Origin: Pelodera strongyloides
Lineage: Eukaryota > Nematoda > Chromadorea > Rhabditida > Rhabditidae
NCBI GenBank assembly: GCA_036852015.1
Contig: JAANDG010000420.1
Coordinates: 1 to 64,000 of the forward strand
DNA length: 64,000 bases
Reading direction: 5' to 3'
Below, in pieces: positions 11,153-23,135 of this stretch; within the stretch, counting starts at the first letter, position 1, and every line of letters begins with the position of its first letter. The notes under the pieces were generated by a model. The model ran no database searches. It had not been told where the DNA came from and saw only the letters and a list, made by a program, of their open reading frames with translations. A program made the translations under genes and the position numbers.

Positions 11153-14051
11153 AACGTCGAAAACAAAATAATAAATAGTTTCGAAAGATCGTCACTATGA
11201 TTATGATGGTCACGCATTGGTCATCATAATCATAGTGAATTGCTCAAGCACTCAGCCACCAAGTAAACAATGGGAAAAGAACCGGATCAACGAAAAGCTT
11301 GATAAATCGATGCAAACTTACAATTAGTTTGGCAATTACTGGTGCTAATTGCACCATTTTGAGCTCGTCCGCATATTGGTTCTGTGTCAAAATGCGCAAT
11401 GATTAAATTTATCTATCGTTTATTATTTGGAATGATAGGATATGAACGGGAGAAAAGGTCAAGTCATTATATAAAGATAAAGTGCACCGATAAATCAAAA
11501 ACTAGTGAACAAAAGGGTCAATTTCCTACTGTTATATCTTTTCTTGCGAAGATTTAAATAGAAAAAGATTGGCGTGAATCGATCATGCACGTACCACTTT
11601 AGGAGAAACGCAATCAGAAATGTGCTGAGTGAGTACGACATCTAACTGGGAGAGCATGTACTTAGCAGAAAAGACATGTAAAGTTTCCGGGGGCAAGTTA
11701 ATTAGGTTTAAGTATTAGTCCATGTCCATATTAACGTGATTAGCCGTTTTGTCTCATTATCAGTGGGTTCGTTGTTAGTCATCAGATAAACTATTATTTG
11801 CATCCGGATGCGCGTTCTCCGCACGCGGATCATCGCTTGATCTGCAAACATTGAAAAAACGGAACATATTTTTTCCGAGTGCGCGCCCTGAGTGCCGCGC
11901 TAGCGCGGGCCCTTGTGCGTGCATTCAAAGAGCCCTTGTCATATGAGAATCGTCTTTTTGTGAAAAGGATCACGTTGTACGTGAATGCGAAAGTAGATCA
12001 TTCAATTCAATTCAACTTGAGACCGTTTTTTTCGAACGGGAACACAAACTATGTGAAAACAGGTCATAGAAAAGTTGGTTAGAGAAATGCTTGACTCTTT
12101 TTAGATTTTCTTTTTAATAAATGAGTATCGGTACTCAGAATATAAAATATGCCTACGTGTAGGTACATTAATGCGAAGCATATGCAAACGTTACTTACAA
12201 TAAGAGTCCCTGGCGGAAAAAATGGCCAACATAAACTGGCTCAGGATTTGCCCAAATGTTTAGTACAATTTAAAACATAGCGTTTTTCAATGAATAAAAT
12301 AATTTCTAGTGTGCTTACGGGTTTACATGTTTATACATACTGCGATGTTTGGAAGGTTTGCAAAGTACTAGTTCTAATGTAAATTAATGTTATTTTGTAT
12401 TAGAACTGTTGCAAAATAAGTCAAAGTGTGACTTCTCGAAGTCAGTCGAAGTGACAAAATACAAAAATACTTTTGCGATAAATATTTTGGTGGCTGCAAA
12501 GGGTAAATTGAAAAGAGGATCATTTCTGGGAAACCGGTCCGATTTTCTGAGAAAACGTGCCGAAACTGCTTTGATACTCTTATTGGCAAGAAAAAAACAG
12601 GGATTCGCGGTTCCAGCTAGAAATTCACGAAACAAAATCGAACTCTTCAAAGTCAAACTTCTTTTCCATTGGAAGAAATTATGTTCGTTCGATGAACTAA
12701 TAATGATAAGTAAAAAATTAGGTTTAACGGCCAAGATGTAACATTTCAGAGAAAAAAACTGTGAAGTTGTAAATTTCGAATGCAAAGCATGGTTAGATCG
12801 GATTAAAATCCCGCTTTGATATTTGATGGAACCCGTTTTGGATAAAGCATGTTATCCTACATGAAAAGCTCTAGTTCCCTTATAGATAGGTCTGGCATAA
12901 AAAAGATGGCGCCTTGCGCGAACAAAATCACTTGAATTTGTACTGAAAAGACTGTATAATAGAAAAGCCATCGAATACCGTACACTGAAAATATGCGTTA
13001 TGCCGTAACTGGAAAACTCTTTAGCCTTAGCAGATGGGCAAGGAAAATGTTACACACATGTAACCTGTAATCGTGGAATGCACGGGAAGGTTCACTTGTG
13101 TAATAAATACATAGGTTATGGTGTTCAAGTTAATAAGTTATGATGTTACTAACAGAAGTTCGTTCAGCATATGATATGGTAATCCAATACAATTTGTGAA
13201 AATTCCATTTTCGTGAAACGCGTCTTTCTCTCAACATGTAGTGCAGTAGAAAATTCTTTCAAACCTTTTGGAAAGAGACCTCATTTGCAATAATACCTTG
13301 CCGCACAAAAGAACAATACCTAGGAAATTGGGTTTATTTAGGGAACAAAACATTTTTTCTTCTTTGGAGAAACCAAGCAGCTAACAAAGATAGAGTAAAT
13401 TTTTTTGGATGCTAGAAATTACATAAATAATATTTGTAATTTGGTTTGTAATCGTGTGCATGGAAATTCATATTTGAAAACATTTTAATTTTGTTTAGGT
13501 TATGTTGACAATTTTTCATTCTTTCAGCAGTATGAATGTACATCTCGCAACAAGTTTGAAAATTTAATACTTATTTTTACCTGTTAATTGAATAACGCAG
13601 ACCATGTAATGAAGTTCTTCCTCAGCTGTGAAATAACGTGCACATGCACTTACAACAAGGGTAATACTTAATTCTATGTTTGCTTCTTACTATGGCTCGG
13701 CATAAAGTCTCTCTCCCATGAAGAGAAAAAGGGTAGGAACAGGTAGCCGGAGGTTGTTATTATTTTTATGGAATAGGGAAATAAGCATAGGCTCTACTCT
13801 ACCTTGCTTGGTTATAGGGTTAGAGCCTAGCATTAGGACAGTCGCCATTGAAGCGTACACGTTTTTATGTTTATGATTTATGGATACGGATGCTATGTAT
13901 CACAGGTGTATTCGCAAACTGAGATGTGTCTATAATGGGGTTTTTTGAAGGACAAGATGTAGAAATAATCAACAATGGAACGTTGTGAAACACTGCACGC
14001 TGGATGAGCAGTAATTTCAATTAGTGGTTCAAAAACAAAAAAAGTGCTATC
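11153..14051. other. Spacer, nothing recognised
   Basis: No supportable gene. ORFs at 12390-12785 (-) and 12409-12741 (+) are mutual shadows of one low-complexity stretch. No known motif, signal peptide or good splice pattern seen. Confidence 0.45.
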
Positions 14052-14222
14052 ATAAAGCGAAACATCAGCTGGTTTTTGAAACACTTCGAGGACATCAGCA
14101 CTCATATGCAGCTTATGCAAAACAAGAATAAAATCGAGCAAAAATTGAGTAGCTTTGCATAAATACGTAAGAATTCAGTTGTCCGCGATGCATTTCAAAA
14201 ACCGGCCGGTATTTCGCTTTAA
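14052..14222. mobile_element. TTAA-type MITE, CCGGCCGGT family (degraded left end)
   Basis: Left terminus ATAAAGCGAAACATCAGCTGGTT is a mutated form of the family end. The right terminus ACCGGCCGGTATTTCGCTTTAA is intact. The TTTTTGAAACAC subterminal block is shared with the copy at 30599-30786. Confidence 0.55.
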
Positions 14223-16330
14223 TAGATTTGAAAGTGAAAGGCTGCGTGTAGCGAAATGTCAAATTGTGAGAGTGCCTCTGTTCACAAAGGCTATGTACCG
14301 TTGCCTTAAAAGCAGGGTAGAAAACCGGAATTTGAACCTTAAAACTTGCCCCCAACCCTAAAAGCGCACTAGTTTAGTCGTTAGTTGCCTTACGGTGTAA
14401 TTGGCCGCCTAAGTAATGGGCACAACTAGTATGCAAAGTGACAAAAACACTGTAGGCAGCTAATGCACTAGAGGTGCCAAAAAGAGCCGCAATACCAAAA
14501 ACTCGGAACATGTAGTAAATCCTCCCTTGTAATCCAGTTCTATTACCGCACCTTGTCTTACTTTCCTTAAATTTATTGACTCAATAATAGTGCTCATTTG
14601 GAATCGTGTCTGCCGATTGTATTTTAAAGGACATTAAATTAAACTAATATAAAATACGCGCCCACGGCAACAAACTTATTATTTGCTCGTGAGTGAAGTG
14701 TACAACGGCCAACGAATAGAATTATTTTGTGGCGACAAAATGGATGAATAGCGCATGTTTTCTTGTTTGTTTCTCTCAGGTCAATATCACTTTGTTTATT
14801 ACTACTTTGGACACCCTCCGTTCGTAAAAGGACCCGAGTGTTTTCTGGAAATTGTCATAAACCATTTTAAACATAATCAGTCCACTCTGACGAAATTAGC
14901 CAGGACGATAACTCCGTTGGCGCATAGATAAAAAAAAAGCATGAAGAAATTAGCATAACATAAATTAGCATAGTCAAAAATCAAATTAGCATAGATGTAT
15001 TGGTTTCCAGTTTGCGAAACGAGTCACAGAATGCTCTCCTCAAGAATTGAGTTTGTGTATGTGTATGTTTTCGCATGCATGATTTCTCTTCGACTGCAAT
15101 GACAAATTGTTTGACTGTGAAAAATCACGAATCGCTTACAAAAACAGTCTCGGCAGAACCACAAAAAGACTATTTTCATGCAATGTTAACATGTGTACTG
15201 ACGAGTTCCCGGGAAGGACGCTCAAACATATACAACAAATAATCTTTGAATGATCCTTGCTGTCTTTAAAATCCAGCACAGAAAAAGACAAGAATTACAC
15301 ATTTACAAGGCAGGGCCCGACAGACAATACTTGGCAGTTTGAAACAATTATTGTCCGACGTACGAAGAGAGAAAACTCAATAAAGGGAATGTCAAGCCGG
15401 TTTTTCATGTTGGGCTCAAAAGAAAACTTATGTTTTGAAGGTAAGAAAGTGAAAATAAAAATAAACAAAAACTTTCATATAAGAAGAAAAACATTTCAAA
15501 CCCCTCCAAAAAACTCCTTCAATATGGGATTGTGGTCATTTGGACAAAATCAGAACTATTCTCTGCCGCAGGACCGTTTGCTGTTAGACAGCAAAGAAAA
15601 AGAGGAGGGCGTGAGAGAAATTGTGTAAACTACGGTAGCGGTGACAGCGTGTTATAGAATATCTGTGAATCAGGCTTAACATTCGCTTTAAAGAAAAAAA
15701 TAAAGGAAAAAAATTTCGCTAATAAATGCTTTATTCGATGAATACCTTCTTTTTTGTGCGTTATATATCACCAATCAAAAGGGGGGTTATGCAAAACACT
15801 GAATCCGCCAAATGTTCAGCTTCGCAATTTGGGGACTTTCTAAAGACGTTTGTATGATTGTGCTATTCAACAATAGAAAGAAATTTTGAAAAAAATTAGT
15901 TTTAAAACCTATTTAGATCTCCCCGTGTGTTTAGCCTCCGGGTCAATCGGGAAGTTAAAAGTGTGTTAAAAGTGCGAAAAGCTTTTGAGTGCAATATAGC
16001 GGGAAGTTCCCCCCACTGAGAGCGGGCTCCTTCGCGGGCGAGCCTACTCTCAAATATATCCACACATACACAAACTGTTTGTTTGTTTATGTACAGGCTG
16101 ACGGGGCGCAAAGTGACTCGCAAATATAAGAGAAGTACCGCATTTGGTCACACAATGGGCAGGTTATGACTACCGGCCGGTACGGAACATGGCCTGCGGT
16201 AAGACTGGCCATATAACCATTGGATAGACTTTATAATTAAAAAAATATTCCTATAGAAGTCAGGCACAAAAATATAGTTGATCATATGTTTCTCTATCAT
16301 AAATTAAATCAAACAATGATAAAGAGTGGT
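14223..16330. other. Spacer, nothing recognised
   Basis: No supportable gene. The 123-aa ORF at 15257-15628 is lysine- and asparagine-rich with no domain I recognise. An isolated ACCGGCCGGT at about 16173 may be a MITE relic. Confidence 0.45.
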
Positions 16331-16500
16331 CTTACAATATATATATATACATCGACATGTACACATAGGCACAGAACTGATGCCCACATATACACACCAC
16401 ACACACGTACAAACACACGCGCGCACACACACACGCACACACACAACACACATACACACAGACGCACACACACTCACACACACACACGCACACACACTCG
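16331..16500. repeat. AT then CA/AC-rich microsatellite
   Basis: Short (TA) tract followed by about 130 bp of imperfect CA repeats. The ORFs that cross it are low-complexity artefacts. Confidence 0.85.
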
Positions 16501-17676
16501 TTTTACAGCTAGGTGTCGATAATATTCGCAGATCATTGATTCTGTATCAAAATGTGCCGCACGCTGTTCTGCATTAAAGGGGAGCGCAAGGGTGCGGTCC
16601 GGGGTGCGAATCCCTAGTGCACACAAAGGAATCGCCACCCATATTGTCAACCGATCAACAAACAGACCATTGGTGGAAAGATGTGCGAATTTATAGAGAA
16701 AAAACAGACAGATTCACTCACAATTAGGGTGATTGGGCGTCTTTATTAGACAAGGCACTCACGAATTCTGTGACACTTACTTTAGAAAAAAAGTGGCTAA
16801 AAAGGTTGCTGTGGATTTTGAAAACTCTTTCTGCTACTATTTGGTAATATACTGGAAAACAAAGGAAGGTTCTATCATCGAACTAGTGAAATTGTTATTG
16901 AAAATTGCTTTATTTCGCTTCTATTAAAGAACCGAAAAAAATTAAGCTGATATAACAATAACGGACTTTATCTCTTTATCTGCCAATGATATAGTAATTT
17001 AGAATTCGGAGAGATAGTTTGTGCTTCAGGACCAGAAACATAGCTGCCTATTCAATATGAATGGCTCCACTGTTGAACATAAATAAAGGTAATCGTTGCT
17101 TATTCCGGGTAAACCTCATTAACAAAGCAGAATCGCCTCGGTGTATTTGTATTGCAATAAAATGGAAAACGACTGGACTTACCATTTACATAATGCATGA
17201 AAAGGCAAATAAGAATAGTAAATAAAACAAATAAAAAAAGTCTTACAATTAATTTAGATTAGAACTGAGAAAGCTAACTACAATAATTACAAAGAAAACC
17301 GATTCCAGTTGTTCAGCAATATGCAAAGAAGACAATACTGAATATTGATTCTGTAAAACCATCGGAAACTAATATTCTCTTGCTGAAAAGTATAAGTGGT
17401 GCTAAAATATGTTTAAAGATCTAAAGCTGTAGTATGACATAGGATAACGTAACCTTATAGTTGTTACCGGCTTCGGTAAGAAGTTACATAGGATAGTTCT
17501 TCGGGAACTACATGGATTATTGTAAAGCCGTGGTAATGAACAATTCACAGTTGATGTGACCTTTACCTGGTCAACTTGAACGTAGAAAATACGGGGCTGG
17601 TTTCTATTGTCACATAGACCTATGCATGTACCCTAATTAGGGACCTCCCACTGTTTTCCAGAGGAACATGGACGGT

Positions 17677-17708
<32 letters not shown>

Positions 17709-20336
17709 TACATAAGAGGTTACTGTTAATTGTCGGTTCAATGAGTTCACGAATAATTTTATTAAAAACAATGATAGTCATCTTTCTTTGGTTATTTTTT
17801 AGTATAAACATAATAAAAGAATCCAGTAAGAATCCAGTAAATTATCTTATGAAGCACACTCTTTTACCTGGAAGAAATAAATATAAAGCTTTGAATTCTA
17901 TATAAAAATTATCGTATACTTTATCGGTATCTGGCTCTTCTTATTCTGTCCTGACCTGAGGGCATCTTTCTATATGGATTGATACACTCGGGACATCGGG
18001 ACGATGGAAAAAAAGACTACGGTAGCTGATTCAACAAATGGCATACAAAAGTATGTGGTATGTGCCATGGCACTGAATAGCTAAGCCAACGAAACACGTT
18101 TTTTGCTTCCGAATTTCTCGTGCTTTGTGTGTGTGTAAATGGACGGCATTCGGTGTGTAAATAGTCTTTTTCTATGAATCTTTGTTCTTTACACATTAGA
18201 ACGCAAAAATAGAAGTGTTTCGCCGTTTTTTTTTGAATAAGTGATTTCGCAAAAATCCATGTCGGTCTGTTCATAATATGGTAATGTACTGTTTTGGCAG
18301 GCGTGGAAAATTTTTGTAGAAAAAATGAAAGTTATTAAACGAAAGTTACTAAACAAACAAAAATTATGAGAAGGTTAATTACCATATCTGTAGAGCTTGC
18401 TAGCTTTCTAACGTCTTCAGATCTCAGAGATCTTGCCCAACTCTTAAGGCTTGGGTACAAGCCTGCTAACAGAATTTTCCCTGCTAAATACTGAAAACAT
18501 TAGAGATTTCTCACGAATGTCGAAATTACAGATTTTCAACAAACGGGAGACTAAATCACGTGTTAGAGAAGAAATCGAAATAGTTCAATTTCAAGAGCTT
18601 GTGTGTTGAACTGGGAATGTCTCGAGCTTTTTCCCGAATTTTCGTGGCAAACACTTTTCTTATTTTATTCCACTCGAAAATTGAGTGTTGTAGAAAGAGA
18701 TCTCGCTTTAAGTTTTCGCAATGAGTAAATATGTATCTCGTGTGTATGTTGGTTATCTTGTACTCACACGCACTAATCAAATAGAACAAGGAGGTACGGT
18801 AAACATTTCGCCGTTACAGAATTGAGACTGCGGCTTATTCATTAAGCTGATTACCAAATTTCATGATGTGGGACAGACGTTACTTGGGAATCTGTACAAG
18901 CGCCAGGGAGAGAGAGAGAGAGAGAGAGATGTTAGGAAGTGCCAATGATATTAATTTCAGATTATTCCATATATTTCTGTGTTTTGTACTCAACGTGATT
19001 AGAGTACTAAAGTTATTTCAAACACACTGGTTGTGACAAAAATAAGATAAATTTCCATTTTACCTTACCGAAGAGGTGGGGAAAAGTGCCTGATCATGAA
19101 CTAAATGAGAACCACACACATCAGCCCTCTACTGTGAAAAAAACCTGACTGTCTAGTTGCAAGTGTTAAGTTAGAGTCAAAACAAAATGGGTATGAAAGA
19201 GTTAGGCGTAACTTGTGAACGTGGGTTTGCTAGCTGCTGAGTATTTCCGGACCTCTTCTAGACTTTTGTTGGATGTTTGCTCTTGGATTTCTATTCCGGA
19301 AGTCACTCGGACGGGTACTAATAACACATTATTTGTTGGGTTCGTCTTTTGTGAGTGAAAACGAGGTCAGCCGAGGGTGAAAGGTGTCTAACTCGGCTAC
19401 AGCCACCCGGTCAGGCTGTCATACCCGAATGGGGCAGGCTACCCAGCCTGTAATTTGAGAGTGAAAAGAGGGTCAACAGTCTCACACAACATACACACAG
19501 CAAAGGAGCAGAAATCAGAACCTGGATCGTGTGGGATTGCTCTACAATAAAGTAGTTCATTGAAAGACAAGAGCTACCTGTTGACCTAAAGGACACCATA
19601 AGTTGACCTCTAACTCTAGTAATCTGAACCTGCATCTGCCACGAAGAAAGTTTCATTGGTCTCTTATTAGTTTCAAGTTTCAAGTTTCAGTGGTACTTCG
19701 GCAGCAGCACCAATTCGAACGGCGAATATTTCTCTTCTGGGCTCGCTTTCTTCAAAATCTAGAAAAAATATCGAAAGATATGTTGCATAGCATACTGCTC
19801 ATGTCAGTAGCGGAAAACTCTCTGATGTGTAGCTTTACAAAAATACCAAGTAAAGTTTATTGTATACGTACATTCGGAAATTACAGCAAGTGGTATATTA
19901 GTAATTAACATCAGAGCTTTAATTGTAAGAAAAATTAGCTTATTTGTTCTAATTACTAATGTCTAACACTATTTGTTGAATAGTAGGCTAGCATACACTA
20001 ATGAAATGTACAGATTAATGTAAAAAAATGATATATAGCAGAAAATTTAATAATGTTGCCTTGCGCTTACGCTAAAGCATTGAAGAAATAAAAGTTCCTC
20101 TAAACGCTAAAATACAAATCACATGAGCGGTAGGAGTAAGAGTCAATTTTCCAGCGCATCTTGTATAATACATAATGGTTGTGGTGACCTAAATCCTAAC
20201 AAAACCAACTTCCCACAAGGTGCCCTAAAATACATAGCCTATTTGTGGTTGAGAAAAGGTTTCCCCAAATTATGTTAGGTATAAAATATTTGTATTGCCA
20301 GAAAATTAACAACTTTAGCACACGCTAAAGTGGAAA
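16501..20336. other. Spacer with simple repeats
   Basis: No supportable gene. It contains a (GACA)n tract at about 17675-17708 and a (GA)n tract at about 18908-18930. A weak tRNA-like T-arm motif (GGTGCGAATCC) lies near 16600. Confidence 0.45.
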
Positions 20337-20568
20337 TCTTATTATATAAAAGAGTAACTGTAGCCTAATTTGCATACCGATGTGCGTTACGGAAATGCAA
20401 AATTTCGTGGGTATAAAAAGAGTTTCGCAGCTCAATATCGAAGTATGCATATGCAATTGTTTCCTATTATGTGACTTACGATACGTTTGAAGCTTTGTAT
20501 ATAAGTATGCCCATGCTAAAATAATCATATTTCCATGTAAGTCGCCTCAGGCGGCGTGAGCCGACTGG
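20337..20568 (+). mobile_element. Helitron-like element, 232 bp
   Basis: Left end A|TCTTATTATATAAAAG; right end CGCC-TCA-GGCG hairpin, then CTGG|T. Both termini are intact and the flanking bases fit insertion between A and T. No coding capacity. Confidence 0.65.
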
Positions 20569-20646
20569 TATCTAATAATGTAGTTGAGCGCGTGATCTGG
20601 ATCTGATATTGGGACCAATGTCGCAGCATTTTACAATAAATACAAA

Positions 20647-21065
20647 TTAAAGGGTCAGGCCCATTTCAAATGACCCCTATCTTTTATGATTCCATCTGAT
20701 TCTCCATGTCAAATATAGTAGGATGCAATAATTTTCTAATTTTCAAGTGCAAAAATCACTCATTATTCAGCAATTTACCGTGAGCAGTCATACACAGCTA
20801 TCCATCGCAGTTGGCACGCCCATTCGCGCTGATTGGCCGATATCGCAATTGCCACGCCCAATAGAGCATATTGCCCAATCAGCGCGAATGGGCGTGCCAA
20901 CTGCGATGGATAGCTGTGTATGACTGCTCACGGTAAATTGCTGAATAATGAGTGATTTTTTGCGCTTGAAAATTAGAAAATTATTGCATCCTACTATATT
21001 TGACATGGAGAATCAGATGGAATCATCAAAAATAGGGGTTATTTGAAATGGGCCTGACCCTTTAA
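20647..21065. mobile_element. Palindromic TTAA element (copy 1, 419 bp)
   Basis: The sequence is a nearly perfect palindrome bounded by TTAA on both sides, with termini AGGGTCAGGCCCATTT and its reverse complement. The centre lies near 20850-20880. A related copy lies at 21778-22192. The structure matches the palindromic TTAA repeats known from nematode genomes and a piggyBac-like TTAA target. No ORF for a transposase. Confidence 0.8.
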
Positions 21066-21338
21066 AACAAAATACTGTTTTTTTTATGATGATAACGACC
21101 CTTTTTCTGCTTCGAATGTACAAATCATATCATATAGTAAAATTGTACAGTATGCTGAATGCTCTGCAAGACCCCTGTACCGTTTCACGGGGATGCTTGG
21201 TGCAACGCTTTATTTATCATTTATATTCTAGTTTGGATGACACAGTCACACAGCCGTTGTAGATTCATCTATGAATGACTCTAGAAAATCCGCTAATTCA
21301 ATTTCTTTTCCTAATCTAATGTTTGAATTTCTTTCCAG

Positions 21339-21566
21339 CGTAGTCCGGGAAACAACTACAAAAACGTGCACAATTCCAGTTACTCGAGTACAAATGGATC
21401 CGCGAAGTATTATTCTCGCATAGAATTCGGAGTGTACAACTCAGCTTCTCCGTATCAATCAATAATAGGCGCTAGTCAATCTAATTGTCTTATTGCTACG
21501 TTGAGCAGTTTTTTTCGCATACAAGCAAGTTCCAAATTAGCTTTTAATAAAAACCGATTGCCGTGA
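21339..21566 (+). CDS. Possible terminal exon, unknown protein
   Basis: A good acceptor (TTTCTTTCCAG) is followed by 75 codons ending in TGA. The peptide is Ser/Asn/Tyr-rich (NSSYSSTNGSAKYYSR) with no recognised domain. No upstream exon could be joined to it, so it may be chance or the relic of a gene disrupted by the flanking palindromic elements. Confidence 0.18.
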   Translation, partial: RSPGNNYKNVHNSSYSSTNGSAKYYSRIEFGVYNSASPYQSIIGASQSNCLIATLSSFFRIQASSKLAFNKNRLP

Positions 21567-21777
21567 GAATATTGTAATGAATACTTGGCAAAGACTTTGC
21601 ATATCGCTTCCTTGAGAAACTTGGAAGATCCCAGTCCCAGAAGTGTTATTTTTTATTGACTTTATAAACACAAAATACAAGAAAAAAAATATCTTTAAAA
21701 TGATATTCCATATTGCATTCAAAAATTCACTTGAAGCACAAAGTGCTTTATTCCCTTATTCTATCAATGGAGACTCG

Positions 21778-22192
21778 TTAAAGGGTCAGGCCCATCTCAA
21801 ATTACCCCTATTTTTGATGACTCCATCGGATTCTCCGTTTCAAATATAGTAGGCTGCTTTTTTTCCATTTTTCAGTCGCAATATTCACGTAGTTTTCAGC
21901 AATTTACCATGGCCAGTCATACACAACAATCAATCGCAGTTGTCACACCCATTCGCGCTGATTGGCCAATATCGCAATTGCCACGCCCAATAGAGCAAAT
22001 TACCCAATTAGCACGGAGGGGCCTGACAAATGCGATATATAGTGGGGTATGACTGGCCATGGTAAATTGCTGAATACTGCGTGGATTTTGCGACTGAAAA
22101 TTGGAAAAAAATTCAGCCTACTATATTTGAAACGGAGAATCCGATGGAGTCATCAAAAATGGGGGTAATTTGAAATGGGCCTGACCCTTTAA
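21778..22192. mobile_element. Palindromic TTAA element (copy 2, 415 bp)
   Basis: TTAA on both sides, termini AGGGTCAGGCCCAT as in the copy at 20647-21065. The arms are less perfect than in copy 1 (several mismatches near the centre), so this copy looks older. Confidence 0.8.
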
Positions 22193-22282
22193 AATGTAAA
22201 TAAACTAACTATAGTGATCTCTCAGCTGATAATATATGTACTAAAGATTGTGATTGTTTCAATAAAGCTTTATACAACCTAT

Positions 22283-22485
22283 ACTCTACGCTACTGTATG
22301 TCCTAGCTCTACACTACCGTATGCCCTACCTCTACACTACCGTATGCCCTACCTCTACACTACCGTATGCCCTACCTCTACACTACCGTATGCCCTACCT
22401 CTACACTACCGTATGCCCTACCTGTACTCTAAATTTCTAAACTACCGTATGTCCTAATTCCACTATACACTACCGTACACCCTAT
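22283..22485. repeat. Minisatellite, about 24-bp unit
   Basis: Roughly seven to eight tandem copies of CTCTACACTACCGTATGCCC plus four bases, with decay at both ends. There is no unique spacer between units, so it is not a CRISPR-like array. Confidence 0.85.
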
Positions 22486-23103
22486 ATTTGTGGTTTCTCG
22501 TGGCAAATTTAATCCATAAATTCACGCCTCAAATTGCCCTCACATTCTATTTGGAAATAATTTCATTTGTTTCGCCAGGTGCACAAATGCAATTAACTGG
22601 AGCCGTTTCTCGGCTATAATTCCAAAAACGAAATTTATATTATAAGTAACGACCTTAGCTTTTTCACATAACAACCAATAGGCTAAACGAATACAAATTC
22701 CTTTATTTCTTTCTTGCCATTCTGCCTTTTTCTCATATAACATTTTCAGTAAAAGTTGATCGGTTTGGTTGCTTGACTTACCACAGAACTCTTTTGCTCT
22801 ATTCCTAGTTACTTGAACGTTGTTCCTTACCTTTCCAATTGATGTGTCCAGAATTGTATTGTGTCTACAAAAAGGAAATTTATATTATAAGTAAACTTGA
22901 ACTGACATCACCATATCACCTGGTCCAGTTATACTTAATTTCCAAAGTGAACAGTTCTCCTCTATATTCGGTACAAATCCCCGTGTAATTGTCTTTTGCT
23001 TTTGCTTGGCAGATCGAAATACGATTTATCATCATCCTCGCTCTTATTGTAAGCGAGATCCTAAACGAGTTCGATCATCAGCTCAGCTTTATATAATAAG
23101 ATT
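22486..23103. other. Region upstream of TRPV gene
   Basis: No gene recognised. AAATTTATATTATAAGTAA occurs twice (near 22630 and 22876). The stretch probably includes the TRPV promoter, but no TATA box or other defined element stands out. Confidence 0.4.
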
Positions 23104-23110
23104 TTTTCAG
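23104..23110 (+). promoter_or_regulatory. Candidate trans-splice acceptor of TRPV gene
   Basis: TTTTCAG lies 25 nt before the ATG at 23136, with no coding exon visible upstream. This fits spliced-leader addition in nematodes, but a 5' UTR intron is also possible. Confidence 0.45.
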
Positions 23111-23135
23111 AAAGTAATTGTGTCCGTATCTCAAA

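Noticed and set aside
12390..12785. Gene encoding 110-131 aa
   Set aside because: ORFs on both strands cover the same low-complexity stretch; no homology, signal peptide or splice context.
15257..15628. 123-aa gene
   Set aside because: Lys/Asn-rich ORF with no recognised motif and no initiator or splice support; its length is possible by chance in A+T-rich DNA.
16286..16577. His/Thr-rich ORFs
   Set aside because: Translation of the CA microsatellite in overlapping frames.
22283..22485. CRISPR-like array
   Set aside because: Contiguous 24-bp minisatellite units, no spacers.
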